Assembly: GCF_019049675.1 (NCBI RefSeq)
Contig: NZ_JAFMOW010000049.1
Location: 1-64,000 of the forward strand
Length of the DNA: 64,000 nucleotides
DNA from: Rahnella bonaserana
GTDB lineage: Bacteria; Pseudomonadota; Gammaproteobacteria; Enterobacterales; Enterobacteriaceae
Direction: 5' to 3'
Positions 8,325 through 17,593 of this stretch are shown piece after piece. The stretch's first letter is position 1. Each line of letters opens with the position of its first letter. The translations under genes were made by a program, and so were the position numbers. Under the pieces are notes generated by a model. That model searched no databases, had not been told where the DNA came from, and saw only the letters and a list, made by a program, of their open reading frames with translations.

Positions 8325-10286
8325 TTAACGCGCCAGACCAAAGCCCAGTTCAAACAGCGGATTTTCGCTGTCATGGGGCATATCCGACTGCTGTCCGAGC
8401 ACCGCCTCCATCGATGACGGCAGCTCGAACGGCAGTTTACCGGTATAGGCTTCGCTGCTGGTCAGACGGCTAAACAGCACCGCATCACTGACCCCGAAAT
8501 TACCGATAACCGCTTTCGCTTTGTCATTCACGTTGGTCAGAATGGCAGGGCGGTCGAGATATATCGTGACCACCGTGGGTACCGCTTTGCCGGCTTTTAC
8601 GATGGCCTGATAATCGGCATTGTCATCGGTAAAGGCCAGCGAGCCTTCGTGGTGGCGTTTGCCGAAGAACCACTGTTTATGTGGCTGTTCATAAGGTGCA
8701 TGGGCGCGGATCAACGCGACATCAGCTTTTTCCGGCGCATCCACCACGGTGAAACCTGCGGCCTGTGCGGCTTTCGGTTCGATACCATACAGCCACACTT
8801 TTTTGCCTTTCTTCAGTGGCAAAAGATCACCGGTATTTTGCAGTAACACAAGGGAGTGACGTTGCGCCGCATCGGCTTCTTTCTGCCAGTCTGCGCGTCC
8901 GACGGTTTTCACCGCTTTCTGAGGATCAACATACGGATTTTCGAACAGGCCGGTGCGGAATTTCTGCTCAAGGATTCGCACCACGGATTCATCCAGCCGC
9001 TGCTGCGTCAGCTGTTTTTCGTTGACCGCATTCACCAGCAGTTGGGAGTCAGTCACACCGCCAAACTGATCCACACCTGCCTTCACCGCTTTGACGAAAC
9101 GCTGCTGCGGCGTCAGGTTTTCAACACCCCAGGACATGCCGCCGGGGACCGGTTCTTTGCCTTCCGGCGAACCGTTCAGGCATTCGTCTTCGCAGTTGCT
9201 GGTGATCAACCAGTCGCTGAGGATCACCCCTTTGAAACCATACTGACCGCGCAGGATATCCGTCAGTAACTGATGGCTGAATCCGGCACCGACCTGTTCC
9301 AGCGGTTTGCCTTCAAAGGACGCATTTTTCAAAATGGAATAGGTGGGCATGACGCTGGCGACATTGGCTTCGAACGCGCCGGTAAACGGATAGATGTGCT
9401 CTTTGAGGTTATTGCCTGGAAACACGGCATTTTTGCCGTAGACATTATGGCTGTCGTAACCATTTTCCGCCGCGCCATAACCCACCCAGTGCTTCACCAC
9501 CGAAATGACGCTGCCCTGATTCAGGCCATCGCCGCCATTTTGCATCCCTTCGATGTAGCCGCGCACCATGTTATGCACCCGTGTCGGATCTTCACCGAAA
9601 GTGCCACTGATACGCGCCCAGCGGGGTTCAGTCGCAAGATCTGCCTGCGGTGAAAGGGCTTCACGAATACCGACAGCCAGATACTCCTGACGGACGATAT
9701 CGGCGTAGCGGCGGGTGAGCTTTTCATTGCCAATCGCCGCCAGCCCTAACGTTTCAGGCCACTGGGTAAATTTGCCGGAAGCCGTACTGGCACCCGTCAG
9801 ATATTCAAACGAGTTACGCGGGTCGCTGCTGACAGTGACCGGAATACCCAGCCGCGATTTTTCAGCAATCTGCTGCAATTTATTATTTTCTTCCGCCAGC
9901 AGCGCCGGATCTTCCGCTGACAACCTGGTGATCAGGCTGTTGACCTTAGCGCCGGAAATCATCTTTTCCGCCGCCGCCATATCATAATGAGTTCCGGCGC
10001 CGATCGGGCTGTTGGCCGTCGGCGCGGAACCGTGCATCATCACCCCGGCTTTTTCCTCCAGCGTCATGCGCTTTACCAGATCCGCCGCGCGTTCTTCCGG
10101 CGTCAGTCGCCAGTCTTCATAGGGTTCAAGTTTGCCGGAGTGATTAAGATCTTTAAATTGCAGGCCATCAACGGTCAGTAATGTGACTTCGCGCTGACTC
10201 ATTTCGGGCTGTTCGGTATCAGCAAAAGCAGCAGGTGTGGAAAACAGAAGGGCAGAAACAGCCAGGCTCAGAGGTTTGATTTTCAT
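8325..10286 (-). CDS. Secreted glycoside hydrolase family 3 protein (beta-glucosidase-like)
   Basis: A periplasmic exo-acting beta-glycosidase of 653 aa. The signal peptide (about 22 residues) ends at AAFA. The segment DLNHSGKLEPYEDW near 48 is an EF-hand-like loop often seen at the start of such GH3 enzymes. The N-terminal TIM-barrel carries KHWVGYG near 266 and GVILSDW near 352-358, whose Asp is the expected catalytic nucleophile; a C-terminal alpha/beta sandwich follows. The start at 10286 is chosen because AAGG lies six bases upstream, whereas the ATG at 10292 abuts it. The insert SNCEDECLNG after the nucleophile may be a disulfide loop. It is convergent with the methyltransferase, 9 bp apart. 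Confidence 0.88.
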   Translation of the reverse strand: MKIKPLSLAVSALLFSTPAAFADTEQPEMSQREVTLLTVDGLQFKDLNHSGKLEPYEDWRLTPEERAADLVKRMTLEEKAGVMMHGSAPTANSPIGAGTHYDMAAAEKMISGAKVNSLITRLSAEDPALLAEENNKLQQIAEKSRLGIPVTVSSDPRNSFEYLTGASTASGKFTQWPETLGLAAIGNEKLTRRYADIVRQEYLAVGIREALSPQADLATEPRWARISGTFGEDPTRVHNMVRGYIEGMQNGGDGLNQGSVISVVKHWVGYGAAENGYDSHNVYGKNAVFPGNNLKEHIYPFTGAFEANVASVMPTYSILKNASFEGKPLEQVGAGFSHQLLTDILRGQYGFKGVILSDWLITSNCEDECLNGSPEGKEPVPGGMSWGVENLTPQQRFVKAVKAGVDQFGGVTDSQLLVNAVNEKQLTQQRLDESVVRILEQKFRTGLFENPYVDPQKAVKTVGRADWQKEADAAQRHSLVLLQNTGDLLPLKKGKKVWLYGIEPKAAQAAGFTVVDAPEKADVALIRAHAPYEQPHKQWFFGKRHHEGSLAFTDDNADYQAIVKAGKAVPTVVTIYLDRPAILTNVNDKAKAVIGNFGVSDAVLFSRLTSSEAYTGKLPFELPSSMEAVLGQQSDMPHDSENPLFELGFGLAR

Positions 10287-10397
10287 TATCATCCTTAATT
10301 ATTTTGTGTCTATAAAGAATTGATAAATATAGAAACTTAACTCTCAAGGAATAACCTATTTGCCTGACTGATATTGCGATCAGGTTCTCAAATGTTA

Positions 10398-10916
10398 TCA
10401 GCCAAGTACCATTCCCAGCACCGCGCCGACCGCCAGTACCCATAACGGGTGGATCCGCTTATTCAGTGCCAGCAGGGTACACAGGGCGATCACCCCGGCA
10501 AGTGACAGCGTGGTGGCTGAAGCTTTAGCGATTAACAGTCCGCTTGAAACCACCAGCCCGACCGTAACCGGCACCAGTCCGCGCTGAATAACCTGACGCC
10601 ACGGACGATCTTTATAACGCTTCCAGCCCCCCATCACGATCAGCGTCACCACGGAAGACGGGCCAAACTTTGCCAGAGAAGACACCAGCAGACCGGACCA
10701 TCCCGCCACCTGCCAGCCAATCAGCGGCACGATCATCATATTCGGTCCGGGAGCGGCCTGCGCCAGCGCGAACAGGGCACTGAATTCCTGCGCGCTCATC
10801 CAGTGATGCACCTGAACCACGGCACGTTGCATCTCCGGTAAAATGGTATTACCGCCGCCAAATGCCAGCAGTGAAAGCTCGGTAAACAGCAGGGCGAGTG
10901 AGAGTAAAACGGCCAT
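10398..10916 (-). CDS. chrA: Chromate transporter ChrA, C-terminal-half subunit
   Basis: A 172-aa inner-membrane protein with about five to six hydrophobic helices. It carries the ChrA signatures FGGGNTILPEM and AQAAPGPNMM. Classical ChrA is one chain of about 400 aa made of two homologous halves. Here two short proteins lie in tandem, this being the downstream one, and its start overlaps the previous stop as ATGA. They probably form a heterodimeric short-chain CHR transporter that exports chromate or a related oxyanion. The regulator is probably the divergent LysR protein. Confidence 0.85.
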   Translation of the reverse strand: MAVLLSLALLFTELSLLAFGGGNTILPEMQRAVVQVHHWMSAQEFSALFALAQAAPGPNMMIVPLIGWQVAGWSGLLVSSLAKFGPSSVVTLIVMGGWKRYKDRPWRQVIQRGLVPVTVGLVVSSGLLIAKASATTLSLAGVIALCTLLALNKRIHPLWVLAVGAVLGMVLG

Positions 10917-11500
10917 CAGAATTTACTCCTTGCGCAGATGAAAATACTCACCGGAGCCAGCACCAGCATGACCGGCAGCATCGGGATGCGAAATCCTGCG
11001 ATGGCAATGACGCCTGCGGCGACCAGCGCCAGCTGCAACCATTTTCCCCGCAAAGGGGCCAGCATTTTGAGGCCGGTCGAGAGCAGTAAACCAGCCGCCG
11101 CTGCCGCCATTCCCGCAAACAAATGTTCCACCAGCGGTTCATTCTGATAACGCGCATACACCAGACCGAGCAGCACCACGCAAATCGTCGGCGCCAGAAT
11201 CAGCCCCAAAATGGCCGAAAGCGCCCCGCGCAGCCCGCGAAACTCCATGCCCAGTGCGACTGACAAATTAATGATATTGCCGCCCGGTAAAAACTGACAC
11301 AAACCCAGCAGTTCGGTGAACTGATCGCCGGTCAGCCAGCGGCGTTTATCCACCAGCATGTGCCGCGCCATCGGCAGCACGCCCCCGAAACCGGTCAGTC
11401 CGAGAACGAAAAAGCCCATAAACAGTTGTCCGCAGTCGGGCTGCGGCGCGGTGCCATCTTCTGTATCCAGCATTAATTTTTCCTGCGTTTGTGCCGACAT
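10916..11500 (-). CDS. chrA: Chromate transporter ChrA, N-terminal-half subunit
   Basis: A 194-aa membrane protein of the CHR family. It has the motifs FFVLGLTGFGGVLPMARHMLV and LCQFLPGGNIINLSVALG, followed by several helices. The start at 11500 is chosen because GGAG lies nine bases upstream; the frame extends to 11563 without a good RBS. It is translationally coupled to the second half through an ATGA overlap, so the two are a single operon. Fusion of the two would recreate a full-length ChrA, but each half looks intact, as in known short-chain CHR pairs, so this is not a frameshifted gene. Confidence 0.85.
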   Translation of the reverse strand: MSAQTQEKLMLDTEDGTAPQPDCGQLFMGFFVLGLTGFGGVLPMARHMLVDKRRWLTGDQFTELLGLCQFLPGGNIINLSVALGMEFRGLRGALSAILGLILAPTICVVLLGLVYARYQNEPLVEHLFAGMAAAAAGLLLSTGLKMLAPLRGKWLQLALVAAGVIAIAGFRIPMLPVMLVLAPVSIFICARSKF

Positions 11501-11629
11501 TTTCACACTCTCCTTCAAATGTAATTCAAAGCCGCCAGAGGCGTAAAATCTGTTGAGGATCATGCGCGTGGATGTGCCATGATGTCTAATGCCTTTATTA
11601 ATGCCAAAAGATACCCTGAGGGTATGGAT

Positions 11630-12541
11630 ATGATTGAACTGAAACGTCTGAATGCCTTCGTCACCGTGGTGGAAGCGGGCAGCATTACCCGTGCGGCAGA
11701 GCTGTTATTTATCCAGCAACCGCCACTGACCCGTCTGTTACAGGGGCTGGAACAGGAATTTGGCGTGCCTTTATTACGACGCATGCCACGCGGGGTGATC
11801 CCGACCGAAGCGGGCGAGGTGTTATTGCAGGAAGCCCGTGCGGTTCTGGCGCGAGCCGCTCAGCTCAGCGCTGCCATGCATCGTGCCGCGCAAGGAGAAC
11901 AGGGGCGCGTGCGTATCGGTTTCACCAGCTCGGCCGCGCTGCACACGTTTGTACCCGCGCTGTTGCGCCGCTACCGGGAGATTTATCCGGCGGTCAGTAC
12001 CCAGCTTGAGGAAAGCGGCAGCGGTGAGCTGCTGGCATCGGTAGTGGCAGGCGAGCTGGATGTCGCATTTGTACGTATGCGGGTCAAAGACATGCCTGAA
12101 TTAGAGATGGAAAAAGTGCTGGAAGAACCGATGTGGGTGGCAGTTCCGGCGGGGCACAGACTGGCATCCCGGACTTCCGCGACGCCGCTTAAACTCGAAG
12201 AACTGAGTAACGAGCCCTTCGTGTTGTACCGCCGTCGCGCCGGGCAGGGATTGTATGACGCCATACTGGCAGCGTATGTCCGCGCCGGTTTCAGTCCGCA
12301 TATCGTGCAGGAAGCGCCACGGTTAACATCGTGTCTGAGCCTGGTCGGCGCGGGGCTGGGGATTTCGATTGTGCCCGAATCCATGACCCGCCTCGGCGGC
12401 GATGGCGTGGTGTTTCTGCCGCTGGATACTGCCACGCAACTCAGCGCGCCGCTGTATCTCGCGCGGCGGGAAGACAGCCGTTCATCGGCTATAATCAATA
12501 CGTTTTGTGCTCTGGTGAAATCGCAATTAACAGCACACTGA
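11630..12541 (+). CDS. LysR-family transcriptional regulator
   Basis: A 303-aa regulator. The winged HTH (about 1-60) starts MIELKRLNAFVTVVEAGSITRAAE and is followed by a periplasmic-binding-protein-like effector domain (about 90-300). The ATG at 11630 is preferred because GAGG lies about eight bases upstream and family members begin this close to the HTH; the frame is open from 11579. It is divergent from the split chrA operon, with 129 bp between the starts. By LysR convention it probably controls that operon, but no clear T-N11-A palindrome was pinned down. Confidence 0.88.
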   Translation: MIELKRLNAFVTVVEAGSITRAAELLFIQQPPLTRLLQGLEQEFGVPLLRRMPRGVIPTEAGEVLLQEARAVLARAAQLSAAMHRAAQGEQGRVRIGFTSSAALHTFVPALLRRYREIYPAVSTQLEESGSGELLASVVAGELDVAFVRMRVKDMPELEMEKVLEEPMWVAVPAGHRLASRTSATPLKLEELSNEPFVLYRRRAGQGLYDAILAAYVRAGFSPHIVQEAPRLTSCLSLVGAGLGISIVPESMTRLGGDGVVFLPLDTATQLSAPLYLARREDSRSSAIINTFCALVKSQLTAH

Positions 12542-12552
12542 TTTACAGAGCA

Positions 12553-12906
12553 TCAGAGATGCTGTTCGGAAATATGTTTCTGGGTCGATTCCAGCGTGAT
12601 GCCGTCGGATTCAATGGCGCTGAGCAGGGAATCCAGCAGGCCGGGGAAGCGGGCATCCAGATCTTCGCGGCGCAGTGAAAGCAAATTGGCGCGGCCGTCC
12701 GGACGCTGCCAGATAACCCCGCTGTCGCGAAGTACGCGCCAGTGATGGGTCAGTGTCGATTTCGACAATCCCTGCAATAAGGTTCCGCAAGGATGTTCGC
12801 CGCCTTTTGCCAGCGTGCGCACGACGGCCAGACGTAACGGATTGCCCAGCGCAGTCAGAACATTTTCGAGGCGGATCTGCTCGCGCTCAGGGTGGTTGGC
12901 TATCAT
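12553..12906 (-). CDS. ArsR/SmtB-family winged-helix regulator
   Basis: A 117-aa DNA-binding protein. The winged HTH (about 10-85) has LRLAVVRTLAKGG and the recognition helix segment SKSTLTHHWRVLRDSGVI. The Cys-X-Cys arsenic-binding motif of classical ArsR is absent; one cysteine lies near 40. It may therefore sense something else, or act as a redox or metabolite sensor. It is divergent from a second EF-G gene, and an inverted repeat at 13017-13040 in the shared promoter region is its likely operator. It is convergent with the LysR gene, 11 bp away. Confidence 0.85.
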   Translation of the reverse strand: MIANHPEREQIRLENVLTALGNPLRLAVVRTLAKGGEHPCGTLLQGLSKSTLTHHWRVLRDSGVIWQRPDGRANLLSLRREDLDARFPGLLDSLLSAIESDGITLESTQKHISEQHL

Positions 12907-13016
12907 ATTGTTCCTTTACTTTAACGACGCTCATTAACGGCCGCGCAATATAGCCTATCGCTCTGCTGCTGTACAACGCGACGGCTTCTGACCAATTTCA
13001 TCGATAGAATAAAATT

Positions 13017-13040
13017 ATTGTACGAATATACACGTACAAT
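13017..13040. promoter_or_regulatory. Inverted repeat operator between arsR-type gene and EF-G gene
   Basis: ATTGTACG (13017-13024) and CGTACAAT (13033-13040) form a perfect 8-bp inverted repeat with an 8-bp spacer, a usual geometry for ArsR-family sites. A TATACT -10-like hexamer follows at 13046-13051, so a bound repressor would cover the EF-G promoter. Both the promoter and its target are inferred. Confidence 0.6.
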
Positions 13041-13142
13041 TGTAGTATACTCTCCGCACTAAGAAGTTTAGTACCTAATACTTTGTGACGGGACGTGATA
13101 ACACTCTCCGCCAACTTAGCCATCAACCAGTAAGGACGTTAT

Positions 13143-15248
13143 ATGGCTCGCAAAACGCCAATCGAGCGCTACCGCAATATCGGTATCTCAGCACACATCG
13201 ACGCAGGTAAAACCACCACCACCGAGCGTATTCTTTTCTATACCGGCATGAATCATAAGCTGGGAGAAGTGCATGACGGCGGTGCGACCACAGACTGGAT
13301 GGCTCAGGAACAGGAGCGCGGTATTACCATTACCTCCGCTGCTGTCACCTGTTTCTGGCGCGGGATGGATCACTCGTTCGATGAGCATCGCATTAACATT
13401 ATCGACACACCGGGGCACGTGGATTTCACCATTGAAGTGGAACGTTCCATGCGCGTACTCGACGGTGCGGTAATGGTGTATGACGCCGTGGGCGGCGTGC
13501 AGCCACAGTCGGAAACCGTCTGGCGTCAGGCCAATAAATACAAAGTGCCGCGTCTGGCATTCGTTAACAAAATGGACCGTCAGGGCGCAGATTTCTTCCG
13601 TGTCCGCCAGATGATGGTCGATCGCCTGAAAGCCAATCCGGTGCCGATTGTTATTCCGATCGGTAAAGAAGATCATTTCACCGGCGTGGTGGATTTGCGC
13701 AAAATGCGTGCCATTTTGTGGGACGACGCGACACAAGGTATGACCTTTACCTATGAAGCGATCCCGGCAGAACTGCAGGCACTGGCGGAAGAATGGCGCG
13801 AGAAAATGGTGTCAGCCGCTGCCGAAGCCAACGACGCGCTGATGGATAAATATCTCGAAGAGGGCACGCTGACTGAGGATGAAATTACCGAAGGTTTGCG
13901 TCTGCGCACCATCGCCGGGGAAATCCAGCCGATGCTGTGTGGCAGTGCGTTCAAGAATAAAGGCGTTCAGCGTATGCTCGATGCCGTGATCGAACTGATG
14001 CCTTCTCCGCTGGATATTCCACCGGTGGCGGGCACGGACGAAGACGGTAATGAGGTCTTCCGTCATTCTGATGATAACGAGAAGTTCTCGGCGCTGGCGT
14101 TCAAACTGATGACTGACCCGTATGTCGGCCAGCTGACGTTTGTCCGCGTGTATTCCGGCGTGCTGAAAAAAGGCGACAGCGTGTATAACCCGGTGCGCGG
14201 CAAGAAAGAGCGTATTGGCCGTATAGTGCAGATGCACGCGAATGACCGTATTGAGATTGACGAAATCCGTGCCGGTGATATCGCCGCCTGTGTCGGGCTG
14301 AAAGATGTGACGACCGGTGAAACGCTGTGTGATCCGACTGACATTATTACGCTGGTGCGCATGGAGTTTCCGGATCCGGTGATTTCGCAGGCCATCGAGC
14401 CGAAGACCAAAGCCGACCAGGAGAAAATGGGGATCGCACTGTCACGACTGGCATCAGAAGACCCGTCGTTCCGCATCCGTACCGACGAGGAGTCCGGACA
14501 GACGATCATTTCCGGGATGGGCGAATTGCATCTGGAAATCATTGTCGACCGCATGAAACGTGAGTTCGGTGTGGAAGCCAACATCGGTAAACCGCAGGTA
14601 ACGTATCGCGAAACGGTGCGTAAAACGGTGAAAGATGTGGAAGGGAAATTTGTACGTCAGTCAGGCGGTAAAGGTCAGTACGGCCATGTGGTCTTCACGC
14701 TTGAACCGCTGCCGGCAGGCACAGGTTTCGAGTTTGTCGATGCGACAAAAGGTGGCGTGGTGCCGCGGGACTATATCCCGGCGGTTGAGAAAGGGGTTAC
14801 CGAAGCGCTGAACAACGGCATTCTGGCCGGTTATCCGGTGGTCGATGTGAAAGTGACGCTGACCTTCGGCTCATACCACGAGGTCGACTCCTCGGAAATG
14901 GCGTTCAAAATGGCGGCGATCTTTGGTTTCAAAGAAGCGGCCAAACGTGCAGATCCGGTGATCCTCGAACCGATGATGAAAGTTGAAGTGGAAACACCGG
15001 AAGAATACGCCGGTGGCGTGATGGGCGATTTATCGTCGCGTCGCGGTACGGTGCAGGGCATGGAGGAAATCGCGGGCGGCGGCGGTAAAATCATTAAAGC
15101 CGAAGTGCCGTTATCTGAAATGTTTGGCTATTCCACCGTTTTGCGGTCAATGTCGCAAGGCCGTGCAACCTACAGCATGGAGTTCAATCACTATGCCGAG
15201 GCACCGCGCAATGTCGCTGAAAACATCATTGCGTCGCGTGGTAAATAA
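13143..15248 (+). CDS. fusA: Second elongation factor G (EF-G paralogue) outside the str operon
   Basis: A translational GTPase of 701 aa, full EF-G length. It carries G1 [13 protein letters not shown]2 RGITI, G3 DTPGH and G4 NKMD. The domain IV elements [12 protein letters not shown] and [17 protein letters not shown] needed for translocation are present. It has neither rpsL/rpsG upstream nor tufA downstream, so it is not the str-operon copy. Its sequence differs from E. coli EF-G at many positions (for example [12 protein letters not shown] and the shortened GGGGKII segment) and looks closer to beta-proteobacterial EF-G, suggesting transfer. The divergent ArsR regulator suggests conditional expression. 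Possible roles are drug tolerance or stress translation; none is shown here. Confidence 0.9.
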   Translation: MARKTPIERYRNIGISAHIDAGKTTTTERILFYTGMNHKLGEVHDGGATTDWMAQEQERGITITSAAVTCFWRGMDHSFDEHRINIIDTPGHVDFTIEVERSMRVLDGAVMVYDAVGGVQPQSETVWRQANKYKVPRLAFVNKMDRQGADFFRVRQMMVDRLKANPVPIVIPIGKEDHFTGVVDLRKMRAILWDDATQGMTFTYEAIPAELQALAEEWREKMVSAAAEANDALMDKYLEEGTLTEDEITEGLRLRTIAGEIQPMLCGSAFKNKGVQRMLDAVIELMPSPLDIPPVAGTDEDGNEVFRHSDDNEKFSALAFKLMTDPYVGQLTFVRVYSGVLKKGDSVYNPVRGKKERIGRIVQMHANDRIEIDEIRAGDIAACVGLKDVTTGETLCDPTDIITLVRMEFPDPVISQAIEPKTKADQEKMGIALSRLASEDPSFRIRTDEESGQTIISGMGELHLEIIVDRMKREFGVEANIGKPQVTYRETVRKTVKDVEGKFVRQSGGKGQYGHVVFTLEPLPAGTGFEFVDATKGGVVPRDYIPAVEKGVTEALNNGILAGYPVVDVKVTLTFGSYHEVDSSEMAFKMAAIFGFKEAAKRADPVILEPMMKVEVETPEEYAGGVMGDLSSRRGTVQGMEEIAGGGGKIIKAEVPLSEMFGYSTVLRSMSQGRATYSMEFNHYAEAPRNVAENIIASRGK

Positions 15249-15278
15249 GCAAAACAGGCGTAATCTCTGCCAAAGACA

Positions 15279-15305
15279 AAACGGTCCGCAAGGGCCGTTT
15301 TTTTT
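15279..15305 (+). terminator. Rho-independent terminator after EF-G gene
   Basis: A nine-pair hairpin (15279-15287 with 15292-15300, one G-U pair, GCAA loop) is followed by a run of T. It lies 30 bp after the EF-G stop. Confidence 0.85.
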
Positions 15306-15389
15306 GGACCGTATAAAAGGATTCGATAGTTTATGCCTTCACTGTGTGACATTCTAATGCGCATCTCAGGTGTGTATGAAGAGGGTGCT

Positions 15390-15626
15390 ATGCCATCAGT
15401 CGCAGGAAATAAGAAACGAACGAATGTCACGCTGAGTGCCGATTTACTTGAACAAGCCAAAGTGTTTGGCATAAATCTTTCAGCAACGTTTGATAAAGCG
15501 TTAGGAGAAGCGGTGAAAGAGAAACAAAGGAAACTGTTCTTAGAGGAAAATCAGCAAGCAATGGATTCCTGCAACGCTTTTACTGAAAAGGCAGGACTCT
15601 TCTCTCAGGGACGAGGAGTGTTGTAA
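15390..15626 (+). CDS. ccdA: CcdA-family antitoxin
   Basis: A 78-aa antitoxin. The N-terminal ribbon-helix-helix (KKRTNVTLSADLLEQAKVFGINLSATF) binds DNA. The C-terminal tail (WILD-type flexible region, here ENQQAMDSCNAFTEKAGLFS) should wrap the toxin. The frame is open from 15333, but GAGGG seven bases before 15390 and the family length favour this start. Its stop overlaps the toxin start in TAATG, the classic coupling of a toxin-antitoxin operon. RHH autoregulation is expected. Confidence 0.9.
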   Translation: MPSVAGNKKRTNVTLSADLLEQAKVFGINLSATFDKALGEAVKEKQRKLFLEENQQAMDSCNAFTEKAGLFSQGRGVL

Positions 15627-15937
15627 TGGCGCAATTTGATGTTTACGAAAATCAGGGAGAGGGAAAATATCTTTATCCCTATTTTATGGATATTCAGAAT
15701 CCTTTATTTGAAAGACTCAACGAGCGGATCGTTGTGCCGCTAACCGCGCTTAGCAACCTGAAACCCATCAGGCATCTTCATCCCCTTATCAGGATCCAAA
15801 ATCATCAATACGTGCTGATGACTCATCTCCTGACCAGCGTAAGTACGACGCAATTACATCATGAACCGGTGTTGAATGCGGATATTCATCGGGCGGATGT
15901 TGTTGCAGCGCTGGACATACTGGTGATGGGAATTTAA
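15626..15937 (+). CDS. ccdB: CcdB-family DNA gyrase toxin
   Basis: A 103-aa toxin of the CcdB/MazF fold that, in its family, poisons the DNA gyrase-DNA complex. It begins MAQFDVYENQGEGKYLYPYFMDIQ and ends VMGI. F-plasmid CcdB ends in Trp-Gly-Ile, and those residues contact gyrase. Here the Trp is replaced by Met while Gly-Ile is kept; some chromosomal CcdB proteins also lack that Trp. Toxicity is therefore plausible but unproven. It is coupled to ccdA and followed at once by a palindromic terminator. Confidence 0.88.
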   Translation: MAQFDVYENQGEGKYLYPYFMDIQNPLFERLNERIVVPLTALSNLKPIRHLHPLIRIQNHQYVLMTHLLTSVSTTQLHHEPVLNADIHRADVVAALDILVMGI

Positions 15938-15963
15938 GGCGCAGAATTCTGCGCCTTGTTTTA
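15938..15963 (+). terminator. Terminator after ccdB
   Basis: A perfect 18-bp palindrome (15938-15955, arms GGCGCAGAA and TTCTGCGCC) is followed by TTGTTTT. It starts directly after the ccdB stop and also lies just past the end of the convergent wrbA. Confidence 0.75.
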
Positions 15964-15972
15964 CGCGGTTAT

Positions 15973-16572
15973 CTAGCTGACCAGTTTACTGACAATGGTC
16001 GCCACGTGTTTACCCTGATGTACGGCAATGCGCAGTTCTTCGGCGCTCGGCTGACGTGAACCGTCGCCACCGGCGATAGTGGTGGCGCCATAAGGCGTGC
16101 CGCCGCGGACCTGTGAAATATCGAACAGTTCAGGCGTGGTGTAACCGATCGGGACGATGATCATGCCGTGATGGGCGAGAGTGGTCCAGGTGGAGGTGAT
16201 GGTCATTTCCTGGCCGCCACCGGTGCCGGTGGAACTGAACACGCTGGCGACTTTACCTGCCAGTGCGCCTTTGGCCCACAGGCCGCCGGTCTGGTCGAGG
16301 AAAGTGCGCATCTGACCGGTCATGTTACCAAAGCGGGTTGGTGTGCCAAAAATAATGGCATCGTAATCGCCAAGCTCTGCGGGAGACGCGACTTCTGCCG
16401 TCTGACCGGTTTTGCCACCGGCAGCCTTAAAGGCTTCTTCCGGCATCGTTTCAGGAACGCGTTTTATCGTGACTTCAACCCCCGGAACGCTGCGTGCGCC
16501 TTCGGCAACGCTCTGCGCCATCGTTTCTATATGACCATACATGGAATGATAGAGAACCAGTACTTTTGCCAT
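15973..16572 (-). CDS. wrbA: NAD(P)H:quinone oxidoreductase WrbA
   Basis: A flavodoxin-like FMN enzyme that reduces quinones with two electrons and limits redox cycling. The product is 199 aa, starting [20 protein letters not shown]. The FMN phosphate loop (SMYGH), the GTPTRFGNM segment and the STGTGGGQE loop of the WrbA family are all present. An in-frame extension to 16710 exists, but AGGAG seven bases before 16572 and family alignment set the start. Confidence 0.93.
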   Translation of the reverse strand: MAKVLVLYHSMYGHIETMAQSVAEGARSVPGVEVTIKRVPETMPEEAFKAAGGKTGQTAEVASPAELGDYDAIIFGTPTRFGNMTGQMRTFLDQTGGLWAKGALAGKVASVFSSTGTGGGQEMTITSTWTTLAHHGMIIVPIGYTTPELFDISQVRGGTPYGATTIAGGDGSRQPSAEELRIAVHQGKHVATIVSKLVS

Positions 16573-16897
16573 TTTTAACTCCTGTTGAGGTGATGTTTTT
16601 ACCGTATCCTGCCCGGTTTTAGAGCCGGTAATACGGGCGAAAAATTCGCTTAAAAATCCCACGTTTACTCCTGCGCCTGCATGGCGGCTGTCATGAGCAT
16701 GAGAGTTCATCGTCCGCGCATAAGGCGTCAGTTACAAACGCAAATTTTTGAACAGACTCATCAATTAATTAGGGCAACGGTGTCGGGAAACCAAATTGCC
16801 TGATCAAAAAGAAACAACCGGGAGGGTGCGTTTCGCACCTCTACATACTAGAACAGAAGTGCGGGTTTGGCGGGAGAAGGAGAGTGATGAGGCGTAG

Positions 16898-17131
16898 TCA
16901 GGGAGAGTTATTTTCTTTCTTTTCCCAACTGACCAGGACTGAGACTTCATCGGGTTGCGCGATGAATTTACTGAGTGTGGCGGTATGACCATCTTTCATC
17001 ATGACCGATACGGCAACGCCGGTGATGCCGTGGTCCAGCGGGGTTTCTTCAACCCGTTGCAACATTTTCAGACAGGTAAATTGCTGCTCCGGTGGCAGAT
17101 GTCTGAACTGATCGGTGTGGTGTTTTTTCAT
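16898..17131 (-). CDS. Small conserved-looking protein of unknown function
   Basis: A 77-aa soluble, His/Lys-rich protein (starts MKKHHTDQFRHLPPEQQF) with no signal peptide or membrane helix. I recognise no family. Its start overlaps the stop of the upstream lipoprotein as ATGA, so it is very likely translated with it and is the third gene of the YadA-like operon. A short hairpin with arms GGTGCG and CGCACC lies about 65 bp beyond its stop. Confidence 0.65.
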   Translation of the reverse strand: MKKHHTDQFRHLPPEQQFTCLKMLQRVEETPLDHGITGVAVSVMMKDGHTATLSKFIAQPDEVSVLVSWEKKENNSP

Positions 17132-17544
17132 ATCGGCATCCTTCCGTAAATTTGTCCGTCACGCATCAACACCAGCTTATGGGTGCGCTTGTAATAAATC
17201 GCTGTGAAAACACCTTTGCGATAGACCTGAGCATCCGCGTTATCTTCATCAAGGTATGCTGCAGTCCCTTCGATGTATCCCTGCTTGTCAGCGGGAAAGA
17301 TTTTGACATCAATCCCCTTAATGCGGGCATGCACAACTTTTTTGGTAGCCTGTGCATATTGCTTCGCCGAGTTTTCCATCGCCTGTTTCAGCGCAACGCT
17401 CTGAATTGCCGTCTGACGATTTTGTTCTGCCATATAACACGTATCTTTTGATATGCCTTGTGACTGACAGTCCGCCATTCTGGATGCCTGAGTGGAGCAG
17501 CCTGCAAGGACGGTCAGCGCGGCAATGACTAAAAGTTTTTTCAT
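17128..17544 (-). CDS. Putative lipoprotein linked to a YadA-like protein
   Basis: A 138-aa lipoprotein. The signal peptide MKKLLVIAALTVLAGC ends in a lipobox with the lipidated Cys at 16. The next residue is Ser, which favours outer-membrane sorting. The rest is a short helical region (about 30-70, Gln/Ala-rich) and a compact C-terminal domain with YRKGVFTAIYYKRTHKLVLM. I do not recognise the family. It lies 49 bp after the YadA-like gene and overlaps the following 77-aa gene by ATGA. It could assist assembly or stability of the YadA-like protein (inference from context). Confidence 0.75.
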   Translation of the reverse strand: MKKLLVIAALTVLAGCSTQASRMADCQSQGISKDTCYMAEQNRQTAIQSVALKQAMENSAKQYAQATKKVVHARIKGIDVKIFPADKQGYIEGTAAYLDEDNADAQVYRKGVFTAIYYKRTHKLVLMRDGQIYGRMPI

Positions 17545-17593
17545 TTTGTTTTACCTGAATTGAAAGATGGGGGGACGAGTCCCCCCTGAATTT

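Noticed and set aside
10398-11500. Frameshifted full-length chrA
   Set aside because: Both halves have their own start, RBS or coupled start, and CHR motifs; paired short CHR proteins are a known form.
16804-16992. 62-codon minus-strand ORF
   Set aside because: Overlaps the end of the 77-aa gene in another frame, without an RBS or the operon coupling seen for that gene.
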